A stretch of DNA of 21,513 nt from assembly GCA_017458025.1 (NCBI GenBank), contig JAFTGG010000172.1, forward strand, positions 1 through 21,513. The letters are read 5' to 3'. This document shows positions 13,831 through 21,513 of this stretch, one piece after another. The notes under the pieces were generated by a model. That model did no database searches. It was not told the DNA's origin and worked only from the letters and a program-made list of their open reading frames with translations. Position numbers and translations under genes: made by a program. The stretch's first letter is position 1, and every line of letters begins with the position of its first letter. This stretch comes from Oscillospiraceae bacterium. GTDB lineage: Bacteria; Bacillota; Clostridia; Oscillospirales; Oscillospiraceae.

Positions 13831-16122
13831 ATGGTAAGCACAACCACCAACGCCCTGCTCGAAGTCGCGGAACGTATCCGCGAGCTGAGGATCCTCAGCG
13901 GCTACACAGAGGAAGAAATGGCGCGCATGACCGGCGTCAGCCTCGAAGAATACCAAGTGTACGAGGCGGGCGAGACAGACCTACCGTTCACCTTTATCCA
14001 TAAGTGCGCGCTGACCTTTGGCGTGGAGATCATGGAGCTGATGGAGGGCGACACGCCGCGCCTGACCGGCTACGCCGTCACGCGCCGCGGCAAGGGCCAG
14101 CTCACCGCCAAGGAGCCTGGTATCGAGATCAACTCCATCGCTCCCCTCTTTAAAAACCGCAAGGCGGACCCCTATTGGGTGCGCTACGAGTACAGCGAGG
14201 CGGAGCAGCGTCAGCCGATCCATCAGGTCACGCACAAGGGGCAGGAGTTCGACCTGATCATCGAGGGCCAGATGAAGATCAAAATCGGCGAGCACACCGA
14301 GACGCTCGGCCCCGGCGACTGCATCTATTACGACTCCGGCAAGCCCCACGGCATCATCGCCACCGGCGGCGCGGACTGCACGTTCCTCGCGGTCATTCTC
14401 GCGGAGGAGGAGGTGCAGTGGGAGCACGGGCACATCGTCCAGCCCGACGAGGCGCTTGAGAAGAAGGCCGTTTCCCTGCTCAAGCCCGCGCCGGCCTATA
14501 TGCGGGATTTCGTCACCGCGGCCGAGGACGAGACCGGCTATCCCCTCTCCGTCGAGTTCAAGAACACCGAACGCTTCAACTTTGCGTTCGACGTGGTGGA
14601 CGCCATCGCGGAAAAAGAGCCGGAGCGCCTCGCGATGGTGCACCTCGACCGCGAGAAGCGCGAGCGCCGCTTCACGTTCGAGCAGATGAAGAAGATGAGC
14701 GCCCGCGCCGCCAACTACTTCCGCGCGCTGGGTATCCAGAAGGGCGACCGCGTGATGCTGGTCATGCGCCGCAATTGGGAGTTCTGGCCGGTCATCGTCG
14801 GCCTGCATAAGCTCGGCGCGATCGCTATCCCCGCCACCGACCAGCTGGTGGAAAAGGACTTCGAGTACCGCTTCCAGACCGCGGGCGTCAGCGCCGTCGT
14901 CTGCGCCGCCTACGGCAACTGCGCGGCGGAAGCGGAGAAGGCGATGGAGCGCTGCCCCACCGTCAGGCTGCGCGTCATCAGCGGCGGCACGCGCGAGGGC
15001 TGGCACAGCTTCGACGACGAGTATGAGATGTATTCGAGCCGCTTCCAGCGCACGGAGGAGAGCATCTGCGGCGACGACACGATGCTCATGCTCTTTTCCT
15101 CCGGCACCTCCGGCTATCCGAAAGCCGTCGACCACAGCTGCAAATATCCGCTCGGCCACTACGTCACGGCGCGCTATTGGCACTGCGTCGATCCCGACGG
15201 CGTCCACCTCACCATCTCCGACACCGGCTGGGGCAAGGCGCTCTGGGGCAAGCTGTACGGACAGTGGATGAACGGCTGCGCGACCTTTGTCTACGACTTC
15301 GACCGCTTCAGCGCGGACGATATCCTGCCGCTGTTCGCGAAATACAACATCACGACCTTCTGCGCGCCGCCGACGATGTACCGCTTCTTTATCAAGGAAG
15401 ACCTGAGCAAATACGACCTCTCCTCCATCAAGCACGCCAGCATTGCCGGCGAGGCGATGAACCCCGAGGTCTACGAGCAGTTTAAAAAGGTCACGGGCCT
15501 TTCCATCATGGAGGGCTTCGGCCAGACCGAGACGACGCTCGTTATCGGCAACTTTGTCGGCACGACGCCCAAGCCCGGCTCTATGGGCAAGCCGAACCCG
15601 ATGTACTCCGTCGAGCTCATGGGCGCGGACGGCAAGCCCGTCAGCACCGGCGACACCGGCGAGATTGTCGTCTACACCGGCGCGGGCAATCCCTGCGGCC
15701 TGTTCAAGGGCTACTATAACGCTCCGGAGGCGACCGCCGAGCATTGGCACGACGACTACTACCACACCGGCGATCTCGCGTGGCAGGACGAGGACGGCTA
15801 CTTCTGGTATGTCGGCCGCGCGGACGACGTCATCAAGTCCTCCGGCTACCGCATCGGGCCGTTTGAGATCGAAAGCGTTATCATGGAGCTGCCCTATGTT
15901 CTGGAATGTGGCGTCTGCGCCGCGCCGGACGAGATCCGCGGTCAGGTGGTCAAGGCGTGCATCACGCTGACCAAGGGCGCCGAGGGCACGGACGAGCTGA
16001 AAAAGGAGATCCAGGACTACGTCAAAAAGCGCACCGCGCCGTACAAGTACCCGCGCATTGTCGAATTTCGCGACGAGCTGCCCAAGACAATCAGCGGCAA
16101 AATCATCAGAAACAAGCTGTAA
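13831..16122 (+). CDS. XRE-HTH/cupin/acyl-CoA synthetase fusion
   Basis: A 763-residue three-part protein. Residues about 7-72 are an XRE-type helix-turn-helix; about 133-190 a cupin (HKGQEFDLIIEGQMKIKIG...GPGDCIYYDSGKPHG); about 246-763 an ANL-superfamily acyl-CoA synthetase close to the medium-chain (ACSM/MACS) type. Ligase motifs are intact: SSGTSGYPK (423-431), GFGQTETT (562-569), TGD (646-648) and catalytic Lys757 in SGKIIRNKL. It would form an acyl-CoA from a short or branched acid, ATP and CoA. From memory, an archaeal MACS prefers 2-methylbutyrate. ATG at 13831 follows AGGAGG; an ATG 30 bp earlier lies too near the terminator. It heads the operon with the oxidoreductase and aminotransferase. 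The regulator-enzyme fusion suggests self-control or ligand sensing. Confidence 0.93.
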   Translation: MVSTTTNALLEVAERIRELRILSGYTEEEMARMTGVSLEEYQVYEAGETDLPFTFIHKCALTFGVEIMELMEGDTPRLTGYAVTRRGKGQLTAKEPGIEINSIAPLFKNRKADPYWVRYEYSEAEQRQPIHQVTHKGQEFDLIIEGQMKIKIGEHTETLGPGDCIYYDSGKPHGIIATGGADCTFLAVILAEEEVQWEHGHIVQPDEALEKKAVSLLKPAPAYMRDFVTAAEDETGYPLSVEFKNTERFNFAFDVVDAIAEKEPERLAMVHLDREKRERRFTFEQMKKMSARAANYFRALGIQKGDRVMLVMRRNWEFWPVIVGLHKLGAIAIPATDQLVEKDFEYRFQTAGVSAVVCAAYGNCAAEAEKAMERCPTVRLRVISGGTREGWHSFDDEYEMYSSRFQRTEESICGDDTMLMLFSSGTSGYPKAVDHSCKYPLGHYVTARYWHCVDPDGVHLTISDTGWGKALWGKLYGQWMNGCATFVYDFDRFSADDILPLFAKYNITTFCAPPTMYRFFIKEDLSKYDLSSIKHASIAGEAMNPEVYEQFKKVTGLSIMEGFGQTETTLVIGNFVGTTPKPGSMGKPNPMYSVELMGADGKPVSTGDTGEIVVYTGAGNPCGLFKGYYNAPEATAEHWHDDYYHTGDLAWQDEDGYFWYVGRADDVIKSSGYRIGPFEIESVIMELPYVLECGVCAAPDEIRGQVVKACITLTKGAEGTDELKKEIQDYVKKRTAPYKYPRIVEFRDELPKTISGKIIRNKL

Positions 16123-16139
16123 AGATAGGAGAAACGACT

Positions 16140-16370
16140 ATGAACAGACGATTCCGGCTCTCGTTCAACGCCGACAAGTGCAAGGGCTGCGAGATTTGCG
16201 TCAGCGTGTGCCCGAAGCATATCCTTGACATGGACGCGGCGGTGAACGCCAAGGGCTACCACCCCGCCTGCTGCACGGACGAGACGCAGTGCGTCGGCTG
16301 CGCCAGCTGTGCGCTGATGTGTCCCGACTGCTGCATCAGCATCTATAAATTAGAGGAGGGCGAGGCATGA
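16140..16370 (+). CDS. vorD: 2-oxoacid:ferredoxin oxidoreductase, delta (ferredoxin) subunit
   Basis: A 76-residue 2x[4Fe-4S] ferredoxin-like subunit. Two cluster motifs are complete: CKGCEICVSVCP and CVGCASCALMCP. In VOR/KOR enzymes this subunit passes electrons between the TPP/FeS core and external ferredoxin. Its stop overlaps the start of the alpha subunit as ATGA. AGGAG lies 8 nt before the ATG, 17 bp after the synthetase gene. Confidence 0.92.
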   Translation: MNRRFRLSFNADKCKGCEICVSVCPKHILDMDAAVNAKGYHPACCTDETQCVGCASCALMCPDCCISIYKLEEGEA

Positions 16371-17445
16371 GCAAGATCCTGATGAAAGGCAACGAAGCCT
16401 TTGGCGAAGCCGCGATCCGCGCGGGCGTCAAGTGCTATTTCGGCTACCCGATCACGCCGCAGAACGAGGTCCCCGAGTACATGAGCCACGAGCTGCCCAA
16501 GGCGGGCGGCGCGTTCCTGCAGGCCGAGAGCGAGCTCGCCGCCGTCAACATGGCGTTCGGCGCGGCGGCCGCCGGCGGACGCGTGTTCATCTCCACCAGC
16601 TCCCCCGGCCTCGCGCTGATGCAGGAGGGTCTGGGCTTCATCTGCTCCACGGAGGTGCCGCTCGTCGCGCTGAACGTGTCGCGCGGCGGCCCCGGCGTCG
16701 GCGGTATCCAGCCCGGGCAGGCGGACTACATTCAGGTCACGCGCGGCGGCTACAACGGCGACGCGAAGATCCCCGTGTTCGCGCCCGCCGGCATTCAGGA
16801 GTGCGTCGACCTCATCTATGAGTGCTTCGACATCGCGGAAAAGTACCGCAACCCCGTGATGATCCTCGCGGACGCGATGATGGGCCAGATGATGGAGCCC
16901 GTCGAGCTGCCGCCCAAAAAGGAGATCACGCCGGTCGACAGGATTCCGCAGGTCAAGCCGTGGGCCATCACCGGCACCGGACAGCATGAGGGCAGAAACG
17001 TCATCTTCTCGCTGCGCATGCAGCCGGACGTGCTGGAGGCCCATGTTGAGCACATGTTCGAGAAATACGCGCGGGCGGAAAAAGAGCTGGTGCGCTACAA
17101 CACCATCGGGCTCGAGGACGCCGAGGTCGTGTTCGTCGCGTTCGGCACGATGTCCCGCCTCTGCGTCGAGACGATGGAGATTATGGCGGAGCGCGGCGTC
17201 AAGGCGGGCCTGATCCGGCCTATCAGCCTATGGCCCTTCCCCGAAAAGGCGTTCGACGAGATCGGCCCCGGGACGAAGCTCGTCATCTCCACAGAGCTGT
17301 CTATGGGCCAAATGATCTACGACGTCAAGGTCGCGGCGAAAAACCGTTGGCCCGTCGGACTGATCCACCGCACCGGCGGCATCGTGCCGTCGTCCATCGA
17401 GATTGCGGACCGCGCGATGAAGCTCTTGGAGGAGGTGAACGCCAG

Positions 17446-17449
<4 letters not shown>
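16367..17449 (+). CDS. vorB: 2-oxoacid:ferredoxin oxidoreductase, alpha subunit (VorB type)
   Basis: A 360-residue alpha subunit with the pyruvate:ferredoxin-oxidoreductase domains I and II. The N-terminal segment KGNEAFGEAAIRAGVKCYFGYPITPQNE and the QAESELAAVNMAFGAAAAG stretch (conserved Glu for TPP activation) are typical. The C-terminal domain contains GTMSRLCVETMEIMAERGVKAGLIRP. It resembles VorB, the 3-methyl-2-oxobutanoate type, more than pyruvate enzymes, which are longer, but 2-oxoglutarate or other branched substrates cannot be excluded. Start and stop overlap the neighbours, so the subunits are probably made together. Confidence 0.92.
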
Positions 17450-18189
<740 letters not shown>

Positions 18190-18190
18190 G

Positions 18191-18715
18191 ATGATTAAAA
18201 AACTCTTTTTCGCCGGCAGCGGCGGACAGGGCGCGCTCGCCATCGGACAGCTCATCGCGAAGGCGGCTATGGAGGAGGGCAACGAGGTCACCTACCTTCC
18301 CTCCTACGGCCCCGAGATGCGCGGCGGCACCGCCAACGCGACGGTCGTCATCTCCGACAAGCCCATATCCTGCCCGCTCATCAACGAGTGCGACGTGCTG
18401 GTGGTGATGAACCTCCCCAGCCTCACCCTCTTCGAGCCGATGGTCAATCCCAACGGGCTGCTGTTCATGAACAGCAGCCTCATCCCCGAAAAGGCGAAGC
18501 GCTCCGACATCAGGGTCGTCGAGGTCCCCGCCAACGACGAAGCCGAGAAGCTCGGCATCGAGCGCGCCGCGAACATGGTCATGCTCGGCGCGATTTTGAA
18601 AGAGACCGGCATCGTCGGGTTCGAGACCGTCTACAACGAGCTGGAGCACATGTTCTCCGGCCGCAAGGCGAGGTTCCTTGAACCGAACCGCAAGGCCGTC
18701 GACCTGTATTTGTAA
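18191..18715 (+). CDS. vorC: 2-oxoacid:ferredoxin oxidoreductase, gamma subunit
   Basis: A 174-residue gamma subunit. FAGSGGQGALAIGQLIAKAA and the conserved SYGPEMRGGTANATVVISD are hallmarks of the PFOR gamma domain, which closes the CoA-binding side of the complex. GGAGG lies 9 nt before the ATG, which follows the beta stop by one base. With the preceding three genes it completes a four-subunit enzyme in the order delta-alpha-beta-gamma. Confidence 0.92.
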   Translation: MIKKLFFAGSGGQGALAIGQLIAKAAMEEGNEVTYLPSYGPEMRGGTANATVVISDKPISCPLINECDVLVVMNLPSLTLFEPMVNPNGLLFMNSSLIPEKAKRSDIRVVEVPANDEAEKLGIERAANMVMLGAILKETGIVGFETVYNELEHMFSGRKARFLEPNRKAVDLYL

Positions 18716-18732
18716 GGAAGGAGTTCCGCGCT

Positions 18733-19803
18733 ATGCTGAATATTCGTATTGAAAGAACCACCGCGCCCAAGGCGAAGCCCGATATGTCGAGGGTCAGCTT
18801 CGGCACGACCTTCACCGACCACATGTTCCTCATGGACTATAACGACGCCGAGGGCTGGCACGACGCGCGCATTGTGCCCTACGGCCCGCTGCCCATCGAG
18901 CCGAGCGCCGCAGTGCTCAACTACGCCATGAACGTGTTTGAGGGGCTCAAAGCCTACCGCACGGACGAAAACAAGATCCAACTGTTCCGCCCCGACTGCA
19001 ACATCGAGCGCATGAACAACTCCGCCGACCGTCTGAGCCTGCCCCGTCTTGACCCTGACGACGCGCTGCAGGCCATCAAAACGCTCGTCCGGCTCGATCA
19101 GGATTGGGTGCCAAGCGGTGAGGGGGAATCCCTTTACATTCGCCCGATCGTCATGTCTGTCGAGCCTGACGTTTCGCTCCACTGCACGGAGCGCTGCCTG
19201 TTCGTCGTGATCCTCTCCCCCGTTGGCTGCTACTATAAGACCGGACTCAAGCCGGTGAGCATCGCCATCGAAACCGAGGACGCGCGCACCGTGCGCGGCG
19301 GCACGGGCTACGCCAAGTGCGGCGGCAACTACGCCGCGGCGCAGCGCGCGGGCATGCGCGCCGAGGCGCAGGGCATCTCGCAGGTGCTCTGGCTCGACGG
19401 CGCGACGAAGCAGTACATCGAGGAAGTCGGCAGCATGAACGTCATGTTCAAAATAAACGGCGAGATCGTCACCCCGACGCTTGAGACCGGCACGGTGCTG
19501 CCCGGCGTGACGCGCCGCTCAATCCTGCAGCTTCTGCGCGACAAGGGCGAAAAGGTCACGGAACGCCTGTTCTCCGTCGACGAGTTCGTCAGGGCTGTCG
19601 AGGCGGGCGCCATCGAAGAAGCGTGGGGCTGCGGCACCGCCGCCGTCGTCTCGCCCATCGGCAAGCTCATCTACAACGGCAAGGAGTACCAAATCGGCGA
19701 CGGCAGCATCGGAACGCTGACGCAGGCGCTCTACGACGAGCTGACCGGTATCCAGTGGGGCCGCATCGCCGACGCGCACGGTTGGATCACGCCCGTTTGC
19801 TGA
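18733..19803 (+). CDS. ilvE: Branched-chain amino acid aminotransferase
   Basis: A 356-residue class IV PLP aminotransferase of the longer BCAT form. The PLP lysine is Lys195 in GTGYAKCGGNYAAA; EEVGSMNVMFKI and the late GTAAVVSPIG motif are also present, as is NVFEGLKAYR near the N-terminus. It exchanges the amino group of glutamate with Ile, Leu or Val 2-oxoacids. AAGGAG stands 9 nt before the ATG, 17 bp after the gamma subunit, with no terminator between, so it is the last gene of the T-box operon. This position makes a 2-oxoacid-to-amino-acid step the logical final product step. Confidence 0.95.
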   Translation: MLNIRIERTTAPKAKPDMSRVSFGTTFTDHMFLMDYNDAEGWHDARIVPYGPLPIEPSAAVLNYAMNVFEGLKAYRTDENKIQLFRPDCNIERMNNSADRLSLPRLDPDDALQAIKTLVRLDQDWVPSGEGESLYIRPIVMSVEPDVSLHCTERCLFVVILSPVGCYYKTGLKPVSIAIETEDARTVRGGTGYAKCGGNYAAAQRAGMRAEAQGISQVLWLDGATKQYIEEVGSMNVMFKINGEIVTPTLETGTVLPGVTRRSILQLLRDKGEKVTERLFSVDEFVRAVEAGAIEEAWGCGTAAVVSPIGKLIYNGKEYQIGDGSIGTLTQALYDELTGIQWGRIADAHGWITPVC

Positions 19804-19864
19804 CAAAATTTCGGACTTGCTGAAAAGTCCATCGAAAGCGCCCGAAAAGTAAAAAATATATCCG

Positions 19865-19926
19865 TCTCCCGCGTCGTATGTTTCTATTCCGCACGGAAAA
19901 AATAGAACTATCAACGACGCGGGAGA
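19865..19926 (+). promoter_or_regulatory. Long nested hairpin upstream of sigG
   Basis: Perfect 12-bp outer arms TCTCCCGCGTCG (19865-19876) and CGACGCGGGAGA (19915-19926), with an inner pair TTCTATT/AATAGAA (19882-19888 / 19901-19907) and CCG-CA-CGG at the tip. No U-run follows, so it is not an intrinsic terminator for ilvE. The 3' arm contains GGGAG, the only Shine-Dalgarno candidate for the upstream sigG start. Read-through RNA from the ilvE operon would therefore fold the site away. Confidence 0.65.
19876..19904 (+). promoter_or_regulatory. SigF/SigG-type promoter for sigG
   Basis: GTATG (19876-19880) fits the SigG -35 pattern GHATR, and GGAAAAAATA (19895-19904) fits the forespore -10 pattern GGnnAnAhTr, with a 14-bp gap (about 15 is usual). 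The predicted start near 19911 lies after the hairpin's 5' arm but before the GGGAG. In Bacillus, sigG is transcribed by SigF and SigG, so this fits the gene downstream. Confidence 0.55.
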
Positions 19927-19935
19927 TGGTGCTTT

Positions 19936-20706
19936 ATATTAGGCAAGGTTGAAATATGCGGCGTCAACACGTCGAAGCTTCCGGTTTTGTCCGCCTCCGA
20001 GATGGACGCTCTGTTCCTGCGCGTCAAAAGCGGCGACGTACAGGCGCGCGAGACGCTGGTCGAGGGCAACCTGCGGTTGGTGCTCTCCGTGATCCAACGC
20101 TTCGCGGGGCGCGGCGAGAATGCGGACGACCTGTTTCAGGTCGGCTGCGTGGGACTCATCAAGGCGATTGATAACTTTGACGTCAGCCAGAACGTCCGGT
20201 TTTCGACCTATGGCGTGCCGATGATTATCGGGGAAATCCGCCGGTACCTCCGCGACAACAGCTCGATCCGCGTCAGCCGCAGCATGCGAGACACGGCGTA
20301 CCGCATCCTCCAAGCCCGTGAAAAGCTCCAGCGCGAGTCACAGCGCGAACCGACGGTGGAGCAAATCGCAAAGGAGCTGGATATCCCGCGCGAGGAGGTC
20401 GTCATGGCGATGGACGCGGTAGTGGACCCCGTGTCGCTCTCGGAGCCCATCTACTCCGACGGCGGCGACACGGTGACGGTGATGGATCAAGTGCGCGACA
20501 CGAAAAACACCGACGAGGACTGGCTGGAGCACATCGCGCTCAAGGACGCGATGGCGCGGCTGACGCCCCGCGAGCGGCGGATTCTGGCGCTGCGCTTCTC
20601 CGACGGCAAGACGCAGATGGAGGTCAGCGATGAAATCGGCATCTCGCAGGCGCAGGTCTCGCGGCTGGAGAAAAACGCCATCAAAAGCATCAAGAAGCAG
20701 ATATAG
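19936..20706 (+). CDS. sigG: Sporulation sigma factor SigG (start codon non-canonical)
   Basis: Late forespore sigma factor. Region 2 (DDLFQVGCVGLIKAIDNFD), MIIGEIRRYLRDN, PVSLSEPIYSDGGD and region 4 (GKTQMEVSDEIGISQAQVSRLEK) match SigG closely. The SigG-specific N-terminus KVEICGVNTSKLPVL is encoded in frame at 19945-19989, yet no ATG, GTG or TTG lies in frame between the upstream stop (19903-19905) and TTG at 19987. The feature is drawn from ATA at 19936, 10 nt after GGGAG, giving 256 residues (Bacillus SigG has about 260). From TTG 19987 the protein would be 239 residues and lose that motif. Possibilities: an AUA start, a frameshift from ATG 19926, or a sequence error. Identity is secure; the start is not. 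Confidence 0.9.
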   Translation: MLGKVEICGVNTSKLPVLSASEMDALFLRVKSGDVQARETLVEGNLRLVLSVIQRFAGRGENADDLFQVGCVGLIKAIDNFDVSQNVRFSTYGVPMIIGEIRRYLRDNSSIRVSRSMRDTAYRILQAREKLQRESQREPTVEQIAKELDIPREEVVMAMDAVVDPVSLSEPIYSDGGDTVTVMDQVRDTKNTDEDWLEHIALKDAMARLTPRERRILALRFSDGKTQMEVSDEIGISQAQVSRLEKNAIKSIKKQI

Positions 20707-20707
20707 C

Positions 20708-20739
20708 AAAACGCACGGCGGTTTTCGCCGTGCGTTTTT
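20708..20739. terminator. Bidirectional terminator between sigG and the ABC permease
   Basis: A perfect 13-bp stem (AAAACGCACGGCG / CGCCGTGCGTTTT) with a GTTTT loop. It has T-runs on the 3' side on both strands, so it serves sigG on plus and the permease gene on minus. It starts 1 bp after the sigG stop. Confidence 0.93.
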
Positions 20740-20742
20740 GGT

Positions 20743-21345
20743 TTACAGCTCGCGCTTTTTGTACAGCGCGATCGACAGCCGCCACGAGAGAACGTAGAGC
20801 AGCAGCGGGAACACGCAAAGCGCCCAGTTGGGCACGGGAAACGCGTCGAACCGGCTCGTCGGGCGGTCGGCCACATAGGCGATCCCCACTCCGCCGAAGA
20901 CCGCGCCGGCAAACACGAGATAGGCGATCCGTCCTTTTTCCGCGCCGAACCGGAACAGGATCGGCAGCATGATCGCGGAAGCCAGCAGCCCGAGGGAGAT
21001 CGCCACCGTGACCGCGTCGCCCAGCCCCTCCCGATCGAAGGCGAGGTACAGAACCGCCTGCAGCGCGAGATAGAGCGCCGTGCAGATCGCGCCGTAGAGA
21101 TATTTCTCCGTCACATACTGCGCGCGGGAGACGGGAAACGCCTGCGCGTAGACCGTCCATTTCTCCCGGTCGTCGTAGGAATAGAGCGTCACCGGCATCA
21201 TTGCGACCATGACGCTCGGGTATGCCATAAAAAAGCTGTTTTGCGGGTTGAACACGGACGTGGCCAAAAACAAGGCGATCCCGATCAAATAGATCCGCAG
21301 ATATTTGACCGTCAGATACCAATCTTTCAGCAAAAGCCCTTTCAT
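20743..21345 (-). CDS. ABC-2 type transporter permease
   Basis: A 200-residue membrane protein with about six hydrophobic segments. The N-terminus MKGLLLKDWYLTVKYLRIY is the usual opening of ABC-2 permeases paired with a separate ATPase, as is SYDDREKWTVYAQAFPVSRAQYV (the amphipathic loop between helices 2 and 3). The substrate is unknown; such two-gene exporters often handle peptides or antibiotics. Its start overlaps the ATPase stop as ATGA, and GGGGGAG lies within the end of that gene. Confidence 0.85.
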   Translation of the reverse strand: MKGLLLKDWYLTVKYLRIYLIGIALFLATSVFNPQNSFFMAYPSVMVAMMPVTLYSYDDREKWTVYAQAFPVSRAQYVTEKYLYGAICTALYLALQAVLYLAFDREGLGDAVTVAISLGLLASAIMLPILFRFGAEKGRIAYLVFAGAVFGGVGIAYVADRPTSRFDAFPVPNWALCVFPLLLYVLSWRLSIALYKKREL

Positions 21346-21513
21346 CTCACTGCTCCCCCTTTCGCCATCATCACGAACAACTCCTCGATATCCACGCGCC
21401 CCGGCTCCATGCCGCGCGGCGCGTCCTCTTTCTTCATCAGCGCCTCGACGCCGTAGGGCGTCTCGCGCCTGCCAAGCACCGCCGACGGTTCGAGCGCCGC
21501 GAAGTCCTCCGCC
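21342..21513 (-). CDS. ABC transporter ATP-binding protein, C-terminal fragment
   Basis: Only the last 56 or so residues are in the window; the gene starts beyond the right edge. The tail VDIEELFVMMAKGG resembles the C-terminal end (IEDIFVYM-like) of ATPases paired with ABC-2 permeases. No Walker or signature motif is visible in this part, so the call rests on this tail and on the overlap with the permease gene. Confidence 0.72.
   Translation of the reverse strand, partial: AEDFAALEPSAVLGRRETPYGVEALMKKEDAPRGMEPGRVDIEELFVMMAKGGAVR

Noticed and set aside
13981..15765. 594-codon open frame on the minus strand, opposite the acyl-CoA synthetase
   Set aside because: It is a shadow of the GC-rich synthetase gene: low-complexity Arg/Ala/Asp/Val composition, no recognisable domain, no ribosome binding site, while the plus strand encodes an intact enzyme with all motifs.
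19806..19852. Hairpin (GGACTT/AAGTCC) after ilvE as an intrinsic terminator
   Set aside because: Only 6 bp plus a bulged extension, and no T-run follows; termination here is not supported, so read-through towards sigG is possible.
19956..20171. 71-codon frame overlapping the sigG start as a small separate gene
   Set aside because: It is out of frame with sigG, has no ribosome binding site, and its sequence is a shift of the conserved SigG N-terminal coding region.

Overview
The window looks like chromosomal DNA from an anaerobic, spore-forming, GC-rich member of the Clostridia, probably Oscillospirales-like. This rests on gene content: a SigG-type sporulation sigma factor, GerW/YtfJ and YlmC/YmxH sporulation proteins, a fused IspH-ribosomal protein S1 gene typical of Clostridia, a T-box riboswitch, and a ferredoxin-dependent 2-oxoacid oxidoreductase. 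No transposon, phage, CRISPR array, tRNA or rRNA gene was seen.

Left part (1-10313, all minus strand): one long, tightly packed run of genes. In transcription order it reads site-2 protease (M50), scpA, scpB, DUF2953 protein, gerW/ytfJ, dacF-type D,D-carboxypeptidase, rluB-type pseudouridine synthase, MurR/RpiR regulator, BaiN/HI0933 flavoprotein, cmk, plsC, and ispH-rpsA (cut by the window edge). A sigma-A-type promoter lies at 10285-10313. Many joints are ATGA overlaps. The genes cover chromosome segregation, envelope and lipid metabolism, isoprenoids, translation and sporulation.

Middle (10348-13435, minus strand): rpsB-tsf with its own promoter, a hairpin in the rpsB-tsf gap and a strong terminator after tsf. 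Upstream lies a second short operon, a MinD-like P-loop ATPase followed by ymxH.

Right-centre (13495-19803, plus strand): the most interesting unit. A sigma-A-type promoter and a T-box leader, whose specifier I read as AUC (Ile), precede six genes: an XRE-cupin-acyl-CoA synthetase fusion, the four subunits of a VOR/KOR-type 2-oxoacid:ferredoxin oxidoreductase (delta, alpha, beta, gamma), and a branched-chain aminotransferase. Run in the reductive direction, these enzymes would turn a branched short-chain acid such as 2-methylbutyrate into its CoA ester, then the 2-oxoacid, then isoleucine. Control by uncharged tRNA-Ile fits a biosynthetic rather than a degradative role.

Right end (19804-21513): sigG, with a sporulation-type promoter set inside a long inverted repeat and no canonical start codon for its conserved N-terminus. 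A bidirectional terminator follows, then a minus-strand ABC-2 permease and the end of its ATPase partner. Three sporulation-associated genes (dacF, ymxH, sigG) each have a hairpin whose 3' arm holds or overlaps the ribosome binding site.
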